A stretch of DNA of 64,000 nucleotides from TMED23 sp964639965. Lineage in GTDB: Bacteria > Pseudomonadota > Alphaproteobacteria > Rhodospirillales > UBA2165. Numbering within the stretch: the stretch's first letter is position 1; each line of letters starts with the position of its first letter. Positions 1 to 8,982 of the stretch are shown one piece after another. A model generated the notes under the pieces. That model saw only the letters and a list, made by a program, of their open reading frames with translations. It did no database searches and was not told where the DNA came from. The position numbers and the translations under genes were made by a program. Location: contig CAZXGI010000001.1 of the NCBI GenBank assembly GCA_964639965.1, positions 72,178-136,177 on the forward strand, read 5' to 3'.

Positions 1-162
1 TTGAAAATCAAATCTCCCAACATAAAAAGAATGAAATTTTTTATAGTTTTGACCTGCAGCTTACTTCTTATGGAGAAAAGAACACCTTATGATGGCCTAA
101 AATATATTCAGGAGAATTCAATCAATACTGTACTGAATTTCATAAAAGTTGAATCAAAATAA
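1..162 (+). CDS. Possible 3' end of an unknown gene or small ORF
   Basis: Frame 1 is open from the first base of the window to a TAA at 160-162, giving 53 residues. An internal ATG at 31 starts a 43-residue version beginning MKFFIVLTCSLLL, which looks like a short hydrophobic or signal-like stretch followed by a charged tail. I recognise no family. It may be the tail of a gene cut by the window edge or a chance ORF. It converges on dinB, leaving about 80 bases between stop codons in which I see no clear terminator. Confidence 0.25.
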   Translation: MKIKSPNIKRMKFFIVLTCSLLLMEKRTPYDGLKYIQENSINTVLNFIKVESK

Positions 163-243
163 TTAATTTTAAAAAATTTGCTGTTGCACTATATGCAGCG
201 TTAAGAAGGCGTTTGGTGTTTTGGTCTTCGGTTATGAGGAAGT

Positions 244-1533
244 TTAATCCTTTAAGAAAGCCCGCCCCTTTTTTATAGATGGTCGACCAAATTTTCTTCG
301 GACTACTTCCATCACATTCTCAACTTCAGCGATTTTCTCAATTTTATTGTCCAAAAGATCCGAATGGTCTGCTTCTTCAGGTCGGGCAAATTGTTTAACG
401 CTGACGCCAATTAAGCGGTACCAGGTTCCATTCGCTTCGGGCATTAACAAAAGATTAGCTTCTTGATAAATTATCTCTGCCAGCTGAGTAGGTTGTTGGA
501 ATGTTCTAGAACGAGTTAATGTCTTAAAGTTGCTGGTTTTAAGTTTTACAGTAACTGTCCGCGCTGCCAGCTCTTTTCTTCTTAGTTGTTGTGATACATT
601 TTCACAAAGCGGCCACAGTCGCTGGAGCAGCTGTTCTTTTGTTCTGATATTCTTATTGAATGTGGTCTCTTTTGAAATACTTTTTGACCTATTATTTGGT
701 GCAACGTTTCTGTCATCTTCACCTCGAGCGAAATGAAATAGGCGTTTTCCAATCTTACCATATTTTTTGGTGAGGCTTAGCTCGGAGAAATGGCGCAGTT
801 GATTTATTGTTATCAAACCATCTTTTTCAAGTCGGGTTCTCATCGTTTTGCCTACGCCCCATATCGAACCAACGGGACGAGGACCTAAGAAATTAACTGC
901 CTCTGCCCGGCCGATAATTGAGAAACCTCGAGGTTTTTTTATGTCAGAAGCTGTTTTAGCTAGAAATTTATTATAACTAAGGCCAACCGATGTAGTTATA
1001 CCAATTTCGGTTTCGATGCGAATCGCCAATTTTACTAGTGTTTTGACTGGGCTAGCGCCGTGGAGTTTTTGAGTGCCACTTAAATCAAGAAAAGCCTCAT
1101 CTATAGACAAAGATTCAACTTGTGGTGTCGTCTCGCGCATCAGGTTTTTAATTTGCTGTCCAACTTTAAAATATTTTTTAATATTGGGGGAAATAACTAT
1201 AGCATCTGGACATGCTTCCAAAGCTTTATACATTGGCATTGCTGAGCGTACGCCCTTGATTCTAGATATATAACAACACGCTGCAACTACGCCCCGCTTG
1301 CCACCACCAACAATAACAGGTTTGTTTTTTAAATTTGGGTTATCCCTTTTTTCAACACTTGCGTAGAATGCATCACAGTCAATATGGGCAATACATAGTG
1401 TGTTTAATTCAAGATGAGCAAGCAGGCGGGGAGAATTGCATTTTGGACAACGCCTATTGTTAATTTCTTTGTCAAATTGAAACAAGCATTCCTTGCATAT
1501 GTAATGCATATGGAGAGCCCCAGCAATATTCAA
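244..1533 (-). CDS. dinB: DNA polymerase IV with N-terminal zinc-ribbon-like extension
   Basis: Y-family translesion DNA polymerase (DinB). The palm begins at residue 50 with HIDCDAFYASVE (metal-binding Asp52), and the second acidic motif SIDEAFLD lies near residue 145. The thumb and little-finger regions follow, ending in the usual KFGR...KGR tail. Before the polymerase there are about 45 extra residues with Cys13-x2-Cys16 and Cys29-x2-Cys32 (CPKC), a four-cysteine arrangement like a zinc ribbon. This extension is absent from E. coli Pol IV; as far as I recall, some alphaproteobacterial DinB proteins have it. A second ATG at residue 9 (base 1509) would still keep the cysteines. No C-terminal clamp-binding motif is obvious. 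I see no LexA box in the 190 bases upstream. Confidence 0.93.
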   Translation of the reverse strand: MNIAGALHMHYICKECLFQFDKEINNRRCPKCNSPRLLAHLELNTLCIAHIDCDAFYASVEKRDNPNLKNKPVIVGGGKRGVVAACCYISRIKGVRSAMPMYKALEACPDAIVISPNIKKYFKVGQQIKNLMRETTPQVESLSIDEAFLDLSGTQKLHGASPVKTLVKLAIRIETEIGITTSVGLSYNKFLAKTASDIKKPRGFSIIGRAEAVNFLGPRPVGSIWGVGKTMRTRLEKDGLITINQLRHFSELSLTKKYGKIGKRLFHFARGEDDRNVAPNNRSKSISKETTFNKNIRTKEQLLQRLWPLCENVSQQLRRKELAARTVTVKLKTSNFKTLTRSRTFQQPTQLAEIIYQEANLLLMPEANGTWYRLIGVSVKQFARPEEADHSDLLDNKIEKIAEVENVMEVVRRKFGRPSIKKGRAFLKD

Positions 1534-1722
1534 AAAATAGGGTCAATATATAACCTAAAAAGGTAGAATTAATAAATTTTTTTTTGAATCAAAAAATAAA
1601 TACTTTTGAAATACTTTTAGGGCATTATCTCCACTATAAAAAATAACAAAAATAAAGTGACAAAGTGAATGTGGTACAATGTTTTCCGTCAGATTATTCG
1701 GTGAACTTAAGAGGGTGAATTT

Positions 1723-2529
1723 ATGACCAGCAAAACTAATTTGGATTATTTGGAGCATAACGAGGGTATTTCTGAGGGAAACCCCAAAAATAAACTGGGG
1801 TTTACGCAAGAAGGCTTAGATCTTGCTCTTAGTTTGAAGGAAAAATATCAAAATCAACAACCATTGATTGTCCCAGATAATGATCAAAAGTTACTGATGC
1901 CTGAACATTTGCTCAACCCTGACATTGATTTACAAGTCTTGGAAGACCCATTGCCCTTAGCAATGGTTGCCACACGTGATCCGGATTCACCAATGTCGGT
2001 TTCAGCTGTCGTGCGAATGAGTGTAATTTCAGAACGCACACCGCTTGTCACAGAGGTATTTGGCATGTTAGGCCAAACCTCAAAACACCGCGTTGTTAGG
2101 CAATGTGTTGGTTTAGTGACAGAGAGCGCATTTAATCCGAAGATCATAAATAAAGTGCGCCGTAATGCTAAGCAATTTGTTGCGATTAGTCGTAAGCGAT
2201 ATACTGAAGCTCTAAAGGAGAATTTACGGCAGCTTATTGATGGCAGCTTAAACCCGCGAACTTTTGTTACCGAATTTTTTGAGCTTTCTGAAGCAGGTAA
2301 CCTACGCGTTGATATTCGAAAGCGTTTAATCTTGAATTTGTTAAATTCGGATACAATCCGTCCTTCTATCAAATTTTTATTTCTCGAAAATTTAGAGCGT
2401 CTCCCAACTGAAATGCAAAGTGAAATAATTAATGAAGCTATGAGTGCACCTGATAAGCCTAGCCTTGAGGCTATTAAACAAGAACTTGCTTGGATTCGGC
2501 TTAGTTTGCCGCCAGCAACCTTAAATTAA
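1723..2529 (+). CDS. Conserved-looking hypothetical protein, probably helical
   Basis: A 268-residue protein of unknown function. The ATG follows a good ribosome site (AGAGGG, about 7 bases upstream). The first 70 residues are polar and probably flexible. From about residue 75 the protein becomes a rich mix of Leu, Arg and Val helices without signal peptide or membrane segment, so it is probably cytoplasmic and all-alpha. There is no catalytic motif I can name. It is divergent from dinB and followed on the same strand by a metallo-beta-lactamase gene 90 bases on. The codon pattern and good start support a real gene, but I cannot assign a function. Confidence 0.75.
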   Translation: MTSKTNLDYLEHNEGISEGNPKNKLGFTQEGLDLALSLKEKYQNQQPLIVPDNDQKLLMPEHLLNPDIDLQVLEDPLPLAMVATRDPDSPMSVSAVVRMSVISERTPLVTEVFGMLGQTSKHRVVRQCVGLVTESAFNPKIINKVRRNAKQFVAISRKRYTEALKENLRQLIDGSLNPRTFVTEFFELSEAGNLRVDIRKRLILNLLNSDTIRPSIKFLFLENLERLPTEMQSEIINEAMSAPDKPSLEAIKQELAWIRLSLPPATLN

Positions 2530-2619
2530 ACATTTCAAAGCCTTTTTTTTGATATATTTCTTCATAAATTCTAGACATAACCACGCACGCAATTAATCTT
2601 AAAGGATGCATATTTTTCT

Positions 2620-3639
2620 TTGACACAAAAAATAGAAAATCTGACAGATTATATCCCCGAACCAGGAGCCTGTTATGAAATAGCTCCTGGTATATTATGG
2701 ATTAGGATGCCTCTACCATTTCAATTAAATCATATTAACCTGTGGTTGATTGAAGAGACTGACGGATGGGTTTTGATTGATAGTGGCATTAATGATGAGC
2801 GCACTAAAAGGCTCTGGGTAAAGATATTTGATAATATTTTAAATGGAAAACCGATTACGAGATTAATCTGTACCCATGCTCATCCCGATCATATAGGTCT
2901 CATCGGTTGGATCCAGGAAAGATTTGGAGCGACGTTATTGATTACCAGAGAGGAATGGACATTCGGTCGAATGATTGCAGAAGGCCATATGAAAAATGAA
3001 AGATCTTACTATGATTATCTTGAGCAATTGGGCTGCAAACAATCAGATATTAAAGAATATTGGTCGCATATTGAAAGCGCTGACAAATTTTATTATAGCT
3101 TACCATATCAGTTTAATCGCATACGCGATGGATCAGAAATAACAATTGCGGGAAAGAAGTGGAAGGTAATGATCGGATTAGGGCATTCTCATGAACAGGC
3201 CTGTCTTTACTGCTCTGAATTGAATGTGCTGATTGGGGGAGATCAAATTCTCCCAAAAATCACGCCAACTATAATGGTTCATGCTTATGAACCGGAAGCT
3301 AATCCTCTTCTTGATTTTTTTGTAAGCAATAAAAGGTTACGTATTCTGCCAAGTTCTGTCGTTGTATTGCCTAGTCACAATTCACCATTCGTCGGGCTTC
3401 ATGAAAGGCTCGACCAATACGTAGATCACCATATGGAACGTCTCCAAATTATCCAAGAAGCTTGTATAGAACCATTATCTGGAATGGAGGTTTCTAAAAT
3501 TCTTTTTCCACAAAAGCTTGACAAGCATGGTAAATTTTTTGCCATTGGCGAAACAATGGCCCATATTAAATATTTGGAATATGAAGGCAAGATCATGCGT
3601 ATCAAAGAAAATGGTATTGAACGATATATTGCGGCTTAA
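2620..3639 (+). CDS. MBL-fold metallohydrolase with C-terminal winged helix
   Basis: A 339-residue metallo-beta-lactamase superfamily protein. The di-metal motif THAHPDHIG lies near residues 86-94, further His and Asp ligands follow (GLGHSHE near 190, GGDQ near 206), and a late PSHN motif sits near 250. The last 70 residues resemble the small helical domain found after the MBL fold in LACTB2-like proteins. Substrate unknown; this branch includes hydrolases of thioesters and RNA-linked substrates. The frame starts at TTG 2620, with AAAGGA about 13 bases upstream; no upstream ATG is available. It converges with the persulfide dioxygenase gene, their stop codons being only a few bases apart. Confidence 0.85.
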   Translation: MTQKIENLTDYIPEPGACYEIAPGILWIRMPLPFQLNHINLWLIEETDGWVLIDSGINDERTKRLWVKIFDNILNGKPITRLICTHAHPDHIGLIGWIQERFGATLLITREEWTFGRMIAEGHMKNERSYYDYLEQLGCKQSDIKEYWSHIESADKFYYSLPYQFNRIRDGSEITIAGKKWKVMIGLGHSHEQACLYCSELNVLIGGDQILPKITPTIMVHAYEPEANPLLDFFVSNKRLRILPSSVVVLPSHNSPFVGLHERLDQYVDHHMERLQIIQEACIEPLSGMEVSKILFPQKLDKHGKFFAIGETMAHIKYLEYEGKIMRIKENGIERYIAA

Positions 3640-3644
3640 TTTTT

Positions 3645-4688
3645 TCACGATATCTTTTTAATTGGACCATCCGCATTTATCCAAGAATCTATCCCTCCTC
3701 TGAGGTGCTGGATAGCATTAAATCCAGCAGTTCTGGCTTCCCTAAGAGCTATCGCTGATCTTTCACCATAGGCACAATAAAGTATTATCTGTTTGTCAGT
3801 TTCTTTGTCCAAGCCACATAGAAGCCCTCCAGGCTTGATTAAATCGGCCAAATTGTTGTAGGGAATATGAACCGAATTTGGGATAATACCTATTCGTTCA
3901 CGTTCAATATCTTCTCTTAGGTCTAAGAATAAAAGTTTTTTATTTTCGTAGCGTTTTATCGCTACATAGGCATCTATCGTGCGCTTAGTTATTTCAGAAT
4001 TCTTATATATAAACCCGATTTTCTTATTTTTGGGTAAAACTGCATCCATCATCGTAGGGTTGGGTAGGGCAAGATTATCCATAATTTTTTTATAAGCACT
4101 AGCAGATTTTACCTGGAGGCGTGGATTAAAAGCTTTTTCTTCGCCAATTGTGCTGCAGCTATCTCCTTTATAATCATGACCTGGGTAGACAAAGGTCTCA
4201 TCTGGAAGTGTTAATAATTTGTTAAATAGTGAATTATAGGCGTCTATCGGATCGCCGTTTTGAAAATCGGTTCTACCCGTACCCCTAATGAAAAGAGTGT
4301 CTCCTGTAAATACCATTCCCGGCAAATAAAAGCTGTATGAATCATCGGTATGACCAGGTGTGTATATTACATCTAAACACAAACCATCAATTTCAATCGT
4401 ATCGCCATCCTCGACCCGCATTGAAACGATGTCAACACAGCTTTGTTTGCCCATAACGGTAACGCAGTTTGTTTTATCCCGTAATGAGCCGAGGGCCGTT
4501 ATGTGGTCAGCATGTACATGAGTATCAATTGCTTTAACGAGTTTTAGGTTAAGCTCATCTATGAGTTTGAGATAGTGATCAGTTTTGTTATAAACTGGAT
4601 CAATAATCAGAGCTTCTCCTCCACTAGAACCTGCCAGTAAATAAGTATAGGTGCAGGATTCAATATCAAATAATTGGCGAAATAGCAT
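3645..4688 (-). CDS. Persulfide dioxygenase-rhodanese fusion
   Basis: An ETHE1-like persulfide dioxygenase joined to a rhodanese. Numbered from the ATG at 4688, the iron-site motif HVHADH is at 57-62, with His113 (TPGH), Asp130 (TGDTLF) and His171 (YPGHD), all hallmarks of the glyoxalase-II-like dioxygenases that turn glutathione persulfide into sulfite. A single rhodanese domain occupies about residues 250-345, with the active-site loop CAYGERSA and Cys305. Fusions of this kind (PRF type) couple thiosulfate or persulfide transfer to persulfide oxidation. The longer frame begins at a TTG two codons upstream; the ATG is preferred. It is divergent from the deacetylase gene. Confidence 0.9.
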   Translation of the reverse strand: MLFRQLFDIESCTYTYLLAGSSGGEALIIDPVYNKTDHYLKLIDELNLKLVKAIDTHVHADHITALGSLRDKTNCVTVMGKQSCVDIVSMRVEDGDTIEIDGLCLDVIYTPGHTDDSYSFYLPGMVFTGDTLFIRGTGRTDFQNGDPIDAYNSLFNKLLTLPDETFVYPGHDYKGDSCSTIGEEKAFNPRLQVKSASAYKKIMDNLALPNPTMMDAVLPKNKKIGFIYKNSEITKRTIDAYVAIKRYENKKLLFLDLREDIERERIGIIPNSVHIPYNNLADLIKPGGLLCGLDKETDKQIILYCAYGERSAIALREARTAGFNAIQHLRGGIDSWINADGPIKKIS

Positions 4689-4812
4689 AATCAAGAATCT
4701 CTTTTAAAAGGTTTTATTTGGTATATATCTTATTTCGTCTGCAGAATGAATTTACATTATTTATTATTTTAATAGCAAAAATTATGTTAACTGACGTAAA
4801 GGAATCACGTAT

Positions 4813-5739
4813 ATGACGACACACTTATATCAGCATTCTGCGTGTTTAGACCATGAACCGGGTATTTACCATCCAGAGTCTCCAGATCGTTTAAGGTCCG
4901 TTGCTAGAAAGTTGGCAGACAAATACTTTAAGGAATTAGTTCTTGTTCAAGCCCCTATTGCAGAGGCAAAAACAATTAGCATGGCGCATGACCCCAAATA
5001 TGTTGATTACATCTTGCAATCAATACCCAAAACTGGGTGTTACCAACTTGATCCTGATACTATTTTATCAACAGGTTCAGGCGAAGCGATTTTACGTGCA
5101 GTCGGAGGTATTTGTGCAGCCATTGACGATGTTTTGAGTGGTGCGGCTAATAATGCTTTTTGCGCAATGCGTCCGCCAGGCCACCACGCTGAGTTCTCAC
5201 AAGCAATGGGTTTTTGTATTTTTAATAATATTGCAATTGGGGCTAAATATGCCCAAAAAACCTATGGCCTGGATAAAGTAGCTGTTGTTGATTTTGATGT
5301 CCACCATGGTAATGGAACTCAGCATATGTTTGAGTCTGACGCTAATTTATTTTACGGTTCCAGCCATCAGTTCCCAGCTTATCCAGGAACAGGTGCTAAA
5401 TCAGAAACTGGGGTTGGTAATATCATTAACGTACCGCTAAAACCTGGAAGTGGATCGGATTTGTTTCAAAGCGCTTATACAGAAGTTATATTTCCAGAAT
5501 TAAGAAAATTCAATCCAGATTTATTACTTTTGTCAGCTGGGTTTGATGCTCATATTGACGATCCATTGTGTCAATTGAATTTGCAGACAAGTGATTTTTC
5601 TTGGGTTACAAAAGAGCTCATGCTTATCGCAGAAGGATGCTGCGATGGACGTTTGGTATCAACTCTTGAGGGAGGTTATAACTTAGAAGCATTGGCTGAA
5701 TGCGTTGGTGCGCATGTCTCGGTTCTTATGGAATTATAA
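4813..5739 (+). CDS. Histone deacetylase / acetylpolyamine amidohydrolase family protein
   Basis: A 308-residue zinc amidohydrolase of the arginase/deacetylase fold. The His-His pair is in PPGHHAE near residue 122, the zinc ligands are in DFDVHHGN near 159, and a further Asp is in SAGFDAH near 243. The C-terminal EGGYNLEAL motif is typical. The likely reaction is hydrolysis of an N-acetyl amide such as an acetylpolyamine or acetyl-lysine; the substrate cannot be read from sequence. The ATG has AAAGGA about 10 bases upstream. It stands alone, 117 bases ahead of xseB, a neighbour pairing common in alphaproteobacteria. Confidence 0.92.
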   Translation: MTTHLYQHSACLDHEPGIYHPESPDRLRSVARKLADKYFKELVLVQAPIAEAKTISMAHDPKYVDYILQSIPKTGCYQLDPDTILSTGSGEAILRAVGGICAAIDDVLSGAANNAFCAMRPPGHHAEFSQAMGFCIFNNIAIGAKYAQKTYGLDKVAVVDFDVHHGNGTQHMFESDANLFYGSSHQFPAYPGTGAKSETGVGNIINVPLKPGSGSDLFQSAYTEVIFPELRKFNPDLLLLSAGFDAHIDDPLCQLNLQTSDFSWVTKELMLIAEGCCDGRLVSTLEGGYNLEALAECVGAHVSVLMEL

Positions 5740-5856
5740 GTATTCTCCTGTTTTTTCTTAAGAGTGATCATTTTTGTTTGCCCCAAGGTTAAACGGGAGC
5801 GTACACTCTAATCGGAAACGAAAGATTTTTTTCGGTTGTTAGGGAAATAAAAAAAT

Positions 5857-6090
5857 ATGGCTGATATTGAAAAAATGAGTTTTGAGGATGCTATGGCCGA
5901 GCTTGAAGAAATTGTTGGAAATTTGGAGAAAGGCGCAAATAAGTTGGATGATGCGATCGGGGCTTATGAGCGAGGTGCATTACTAAAAAAGCATTGTGAA
6001 GCTAAACTGCGCGATGCCAAGGCTCGTATTGAAAAGATTGCGGTTGGATCTGAAGGAAGTGTGACCGCTGAACCCATTGATTCTACTTAA
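5857..6090 (+). CDS. xseB: Exodeoxyribonuclease VII small subunit
   Basis: A 77-residue protein with the XseB signature MSFEDAMAELEEIV at the N terminus and a second helix pattern LDDAIGAYERGALLKKHCE, which together form the helical hairpin that binds XseA. The length is normal for the family. RBS AGGG lies 9-12 bases before the ATG. It is the first gene of the xseB-ispA-dxs-tlyA cluster, a classic alphaproteobacterial arrangement; the next start is 16 bases beyond the stop. The large subunit xseA is not in this window. Confidence 0.95.
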   Translation: MADIEKMSFEDAMAELEEIVGNLEKGANKLDDAIGAYERGALLKKHCEAKLRDAKARIEKIAVGSEGSVTAEPIDST

Positions 6091-6106
6091 CAATTAAGGC
6101 GTCTTT

Positions 6107-6994
6107 TTGACAGAATTTACTGAAGCCTTAGCTGACGTAGTTGCAGCTACCGAGACCGCACTGCTAGAGCTGATACCTTTTATTGAAGGACCAGAATCGC
6201 AAATCTTTGAAGCGATGAGGTACTCAGTGATGGCAGGTGGTAAACGTTTGCGACCTTTTTTGGTCATAGCATCAGCTGATTTGTTTAATGTGCCCCGTTC
6301 GTGTTCCGAACGCGTTGCGGCTGCTATCGAGATGATACACACCTATTCTCTAATTCACGATGATTTACCAGCGATGGATAATGATGATCTCCGCAGGGGC
6401 AAACCTACTTGCCATTTGAGATTTGATGAGGCCACTGCCATCCTTGCTGGCGATGGGTTGTTAACTTTGGCATTTGAGGTAATAGCGGACTCAAAAACGC
6501 ATGATTCAGCCAAGATCCGGGCTGATCTTGTAGTGGAAATATCCCATGCAGTTGGACCCCAAGGTATGGTTGGCGGACAAATGCTTGATCTAGTAGCAGA
6601 AAAAAATATATTAGGAATGCCTGAAATTACTCGACTACAGCGCATGAAAACGGGCGCGTTGATTAATTGCTCATGCCAGTGTGGGGCCATTCTTGGTAAG
6701 GCTAGTGACACCCAGCGGCATTTGCTAAATGCTTATGCTTTTGATATAGGCCTAGCATTTCAGATTGTAGATGACTTGTTGGATATAGAAAGTAAACCAG
6801 AAGAACTAGGAAAAGCAACTAACAAAGATAAAGACGCGGGAAAGGCAACTTTTATAACTACGCTCGGTGTTGATCGGGCACGATCGCAAGCAGAGATACT
6901 TATAAATCAGGCAATTAAGCACCTTGAAATTTTTGGGCAAAGGGGCAATCTTTTGCGTGATTTGGCAAAATTTGTTATAGAACGTCAAAATTAA
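6107..6994 (+). CDS. ispA: Polyprenyl (farnesyl/geranyl) diphosphate synthase
   Basis: A 295-residue trans-prenyltransferase that condenses IPP with allylic diphosphates. The first aspartate-rich motif DDLPAMDND is at about residues 84-92 and the second, DDLLDIES, near 223. The two extra residues in the first motif are typical of bacterial FPP synthases. The start is TTG, with AAGGCG immediately upstream at about 7 bases spacing. The gene follows xseB by 16 bases and precedes dxs by 41 bases, so precursor supply (dxs) and chain elongation are likely co-transcribed. Confidence 0.95.
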   Translation: MTEFTEALADVVAATETALLELIPFIEGPESQIFEAMRYSVMAGGKRLRPFLVIASADLFNVPRSCSERVAAAIEMIHTYSLIHDDLPAMDNDDLRRGKPTCHLRFDEATAILAGDGLLTLAFEVIADSKTHDSAKIRADLVVEISHAVGPQGMVGGQMLDLVAEKNILGMPEITRLQRMKTGALINCSCQCGAILGKASDTQRHLLNAYAFDIGLAFQIVDDLLDIESKPEELGKATNKDKDAGKATFITTLGVDRARSQAEILINQAIKHLEIFGQRGNLLRDLAKFVIERQN

Positions 6995-7035
6995 TACTTA
7001 CTTTAGCATGAGATAAAATTTGGAAGAGAAGTGCT

Positions 7036-8970
7036 GTGGCAGAGAATAGTAAAACACCCTTATTAGACAGAGTTATTGAACCTTCAGGAATACGAAGTTT
7101 TTCAGTTGATCAGTTGAAGGAATTGGCCGCTGAAATTCGTATGGAAACAGTCGATGCTGTTTCTATAACTGGTGGTCACCTTGGTGCCAGCCTAGGTGTT
7201 GTTGAATTAACTGTTGTGCTTCATCATGTTTTTAATACTCCGCATGACAGGCTAATATGGGATGTTAGCCATCAGGCTTATCCACATAAAATTTTGACAG
7301 GTCGCCGTGACCGTATTCGCACTCTTCGTCAAGGCGGAGGACTATCGGGTTTTACAAAGCGTACAGAAAGTCAATTTGATCCTTTTGGTGCGGCGCATAG
7401 CTCAACTTCCATTTCAGCAGGTCTGGGTATGGCTGTTGCTAGTGAACTTGATGGCATACAAAGACACGTGATTTCTGTTATTGGTGATGGCTCAATGAGT
7501 GCTGGTATGGCATATGAAGCAATGAACAATGCAGGGTCAAAAAATTCCAGGCTAATTGTTGTTTTAAATGATAACGATATGTCGATTGCTCCGCCTGTCG
7601 GGGCAATGAGTGCATATTTATCTCGTTTGATTTCGTCAAAGTCGTATCAATCTATTCGGCACTTTGCAAAAGAGATAGCTGAAAAGTTGCCACGTCGGGT
7701 TGAAGAGACGGCTCGCCGGGCCGAGGAATACGCGCGCGGAATTTTTACTGGTGGTACTCTTTTTGAGGAGTTGGGTTTTTTATATATTGGCCCTGTTGAT
7801 GGGCATAATATTGATCATCTTTTACCTCTATTAAAAAATTTACGTGATGCAGAGGATAGCGGGCCAGTTTTGCTCCACGTAGTAACAAAAAAGGGCCATG
7901 GTTATGAGCCTGCTGAACAATCTGCAGATAAGTATCATGGAGTGTCTAAGTTTGATGTAATAACAGGCAAACAAGATAAGCCTGAACCAAATGCTCCTTC
8001 GTATACCAACGTTTTTGCTAATTCTCTTATTCAAGAAGCTGAAAAAGATGAAAAAATTGTTGCGATTACCGCGGCTATGCCGGGGGGGACAGGTCTTGAT
8101 AAATTTGGTAAAGTTTTTCCTGAACGAACGTTTGATGTTGGTATTGCTGAACAACATGGGGTTACATTTTCAGCAGGAATGGCAACCGAGGGTTATAAAC
8201 CATTTGCGACAATCTATTCGACTTTTTTGCAACGAGCATACGATCAAGTTATTCATGACGTTGCTTTACAAAAAATACCCGTAAGGTTTGCTATAGATCG
8301 TGCAGGGCTCGTAGGAGCAGATGGGGCAACCCATGCAGGTTCATTTGATATCACATATCTTTCCTGCTTGCCAAACTTTATTGTGATGGCAGCTTCTGAT
8401 GAGGCCGAACTAAGACACATGGTTGCGACCGCTGTTAAGATTGATGATTGCCCTTCAGCATTTCGTTATCCACGTGGTGAGGGTCTGGGTGTTAAAATGC
8501 CTGAAAACGGCTTGGCTCTTGAAATTGGTAAGGGGCGTATTATGCGAGAGGGAACGTCAGTCGCTTTATTGACCCTAGGGGGGCGCTTGCGCGAAGCTTT
8601 AGAAGCTGCTGATGAGCTGACTTCCCTAGGATGGTCAACCACCGTTGCTGACGCTCGTTTTGCAAAACCAATTGATGAAACAATGATACTCGATCTGGTA
8701 AAAAATCATGAAATATTAATAACTATTGAAGAGGGGTCCATTGGCGGATTTGCAGCCCATGTTATGCAGTTTTTAGCCAATACAGGCATTTTTGATAAAG
8801 GTTTGAAATTTCGGGCTATGACATTGCCAGATATTTTCATAGATCACGAAAAACCCGAAAAACAGTATGAAATAGCCGGGTTGAAACGTTCAAATATTGT
8901 AGAAACAGCTTTATTGGCTCTAGGGGAAACAGATAAAGTTCTTTCCGGAATTACACCTGCCAGTGCATAA
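7036..8970 (+). CDS. dxs: 1-deoxy-D-xylulose-5-phosphate synthase
   Basis: A 644-residue thiamine-diphosphate enzyme that makes DXP from pyruvate and glyceraldehyde 3-phosphate, the entry step of the MEP isoprenoid pathway. Visible features are the GGHLGASLG motif near 46, the ThDP site GDGSMSAGMAYEAMN...NDNDMS near 150-180, and the pyrimidine domain start DVGIAEQH near 372. The C-terminal transketolase-like domain is complete. The start is GTG at 7036 with GGAAGAG about 8 bases upstream. The length is normal. Confidence 0.97.
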   Translation: MAENSKTPLLDRVIEPSGIRSFSVDQLKELAAEIRMETVDAVSITGGHLGASLGVVELTVVLHHVFNTPHDRLIWDVSHQAYPHKILTGRRDRIRTLRQGGGLSGFTKRTESQFDPFGAAHSSTSISAGLGMAVASELDGIQRHVISVIGDGSMSAGMAYEAMNNAGSKNSRLIVVLNDNDMSIAPPVGAMSAYLSRLISSKSYQSIRHFAKEIAEKLPRRVEETARRAEEYARGIFTGGTLFEELGFLYIGPVDGHNIDHLLPLLKNLRDAEDSGPVLLHVVTKKGHGYEPAEQSADKYHGVSKFDVITGKQDKPEPNAPSYTNVFANSLIQEAEKDEKIVAITAAMPGGTGLDKFGKVFPERTFDVGIAEQHGVTFSAGMATEGYKPFATIYSTFLQRAYDQVIHDVALQKIPVRFAIDRAGLVGADGATHAGSFDITYLSCLPNFIVMAASDEAELRHMVATAVKIDDCPSAFRYPRGEGLGVKMPENGLALEIGKGRIMREGTSVALLTLGGRLREALEAADELTSLGWSTTVADARFAKPIDETMILDLVKNHEILITIEEGSIGGFAAHVMQFLANTGIFDKGLKFRAMTLPDIFIDHEKPEKQYEIAGLKRSNIVETALLALGETDKVLSGITPASA

Positions 8971-8982
8971 GTCAAGGTAGCC

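Noticed and set aside
1534..1722. LexA box in front of dinB
   Set aside because: No GTTC or GAAC pair with seven-base spacing found.
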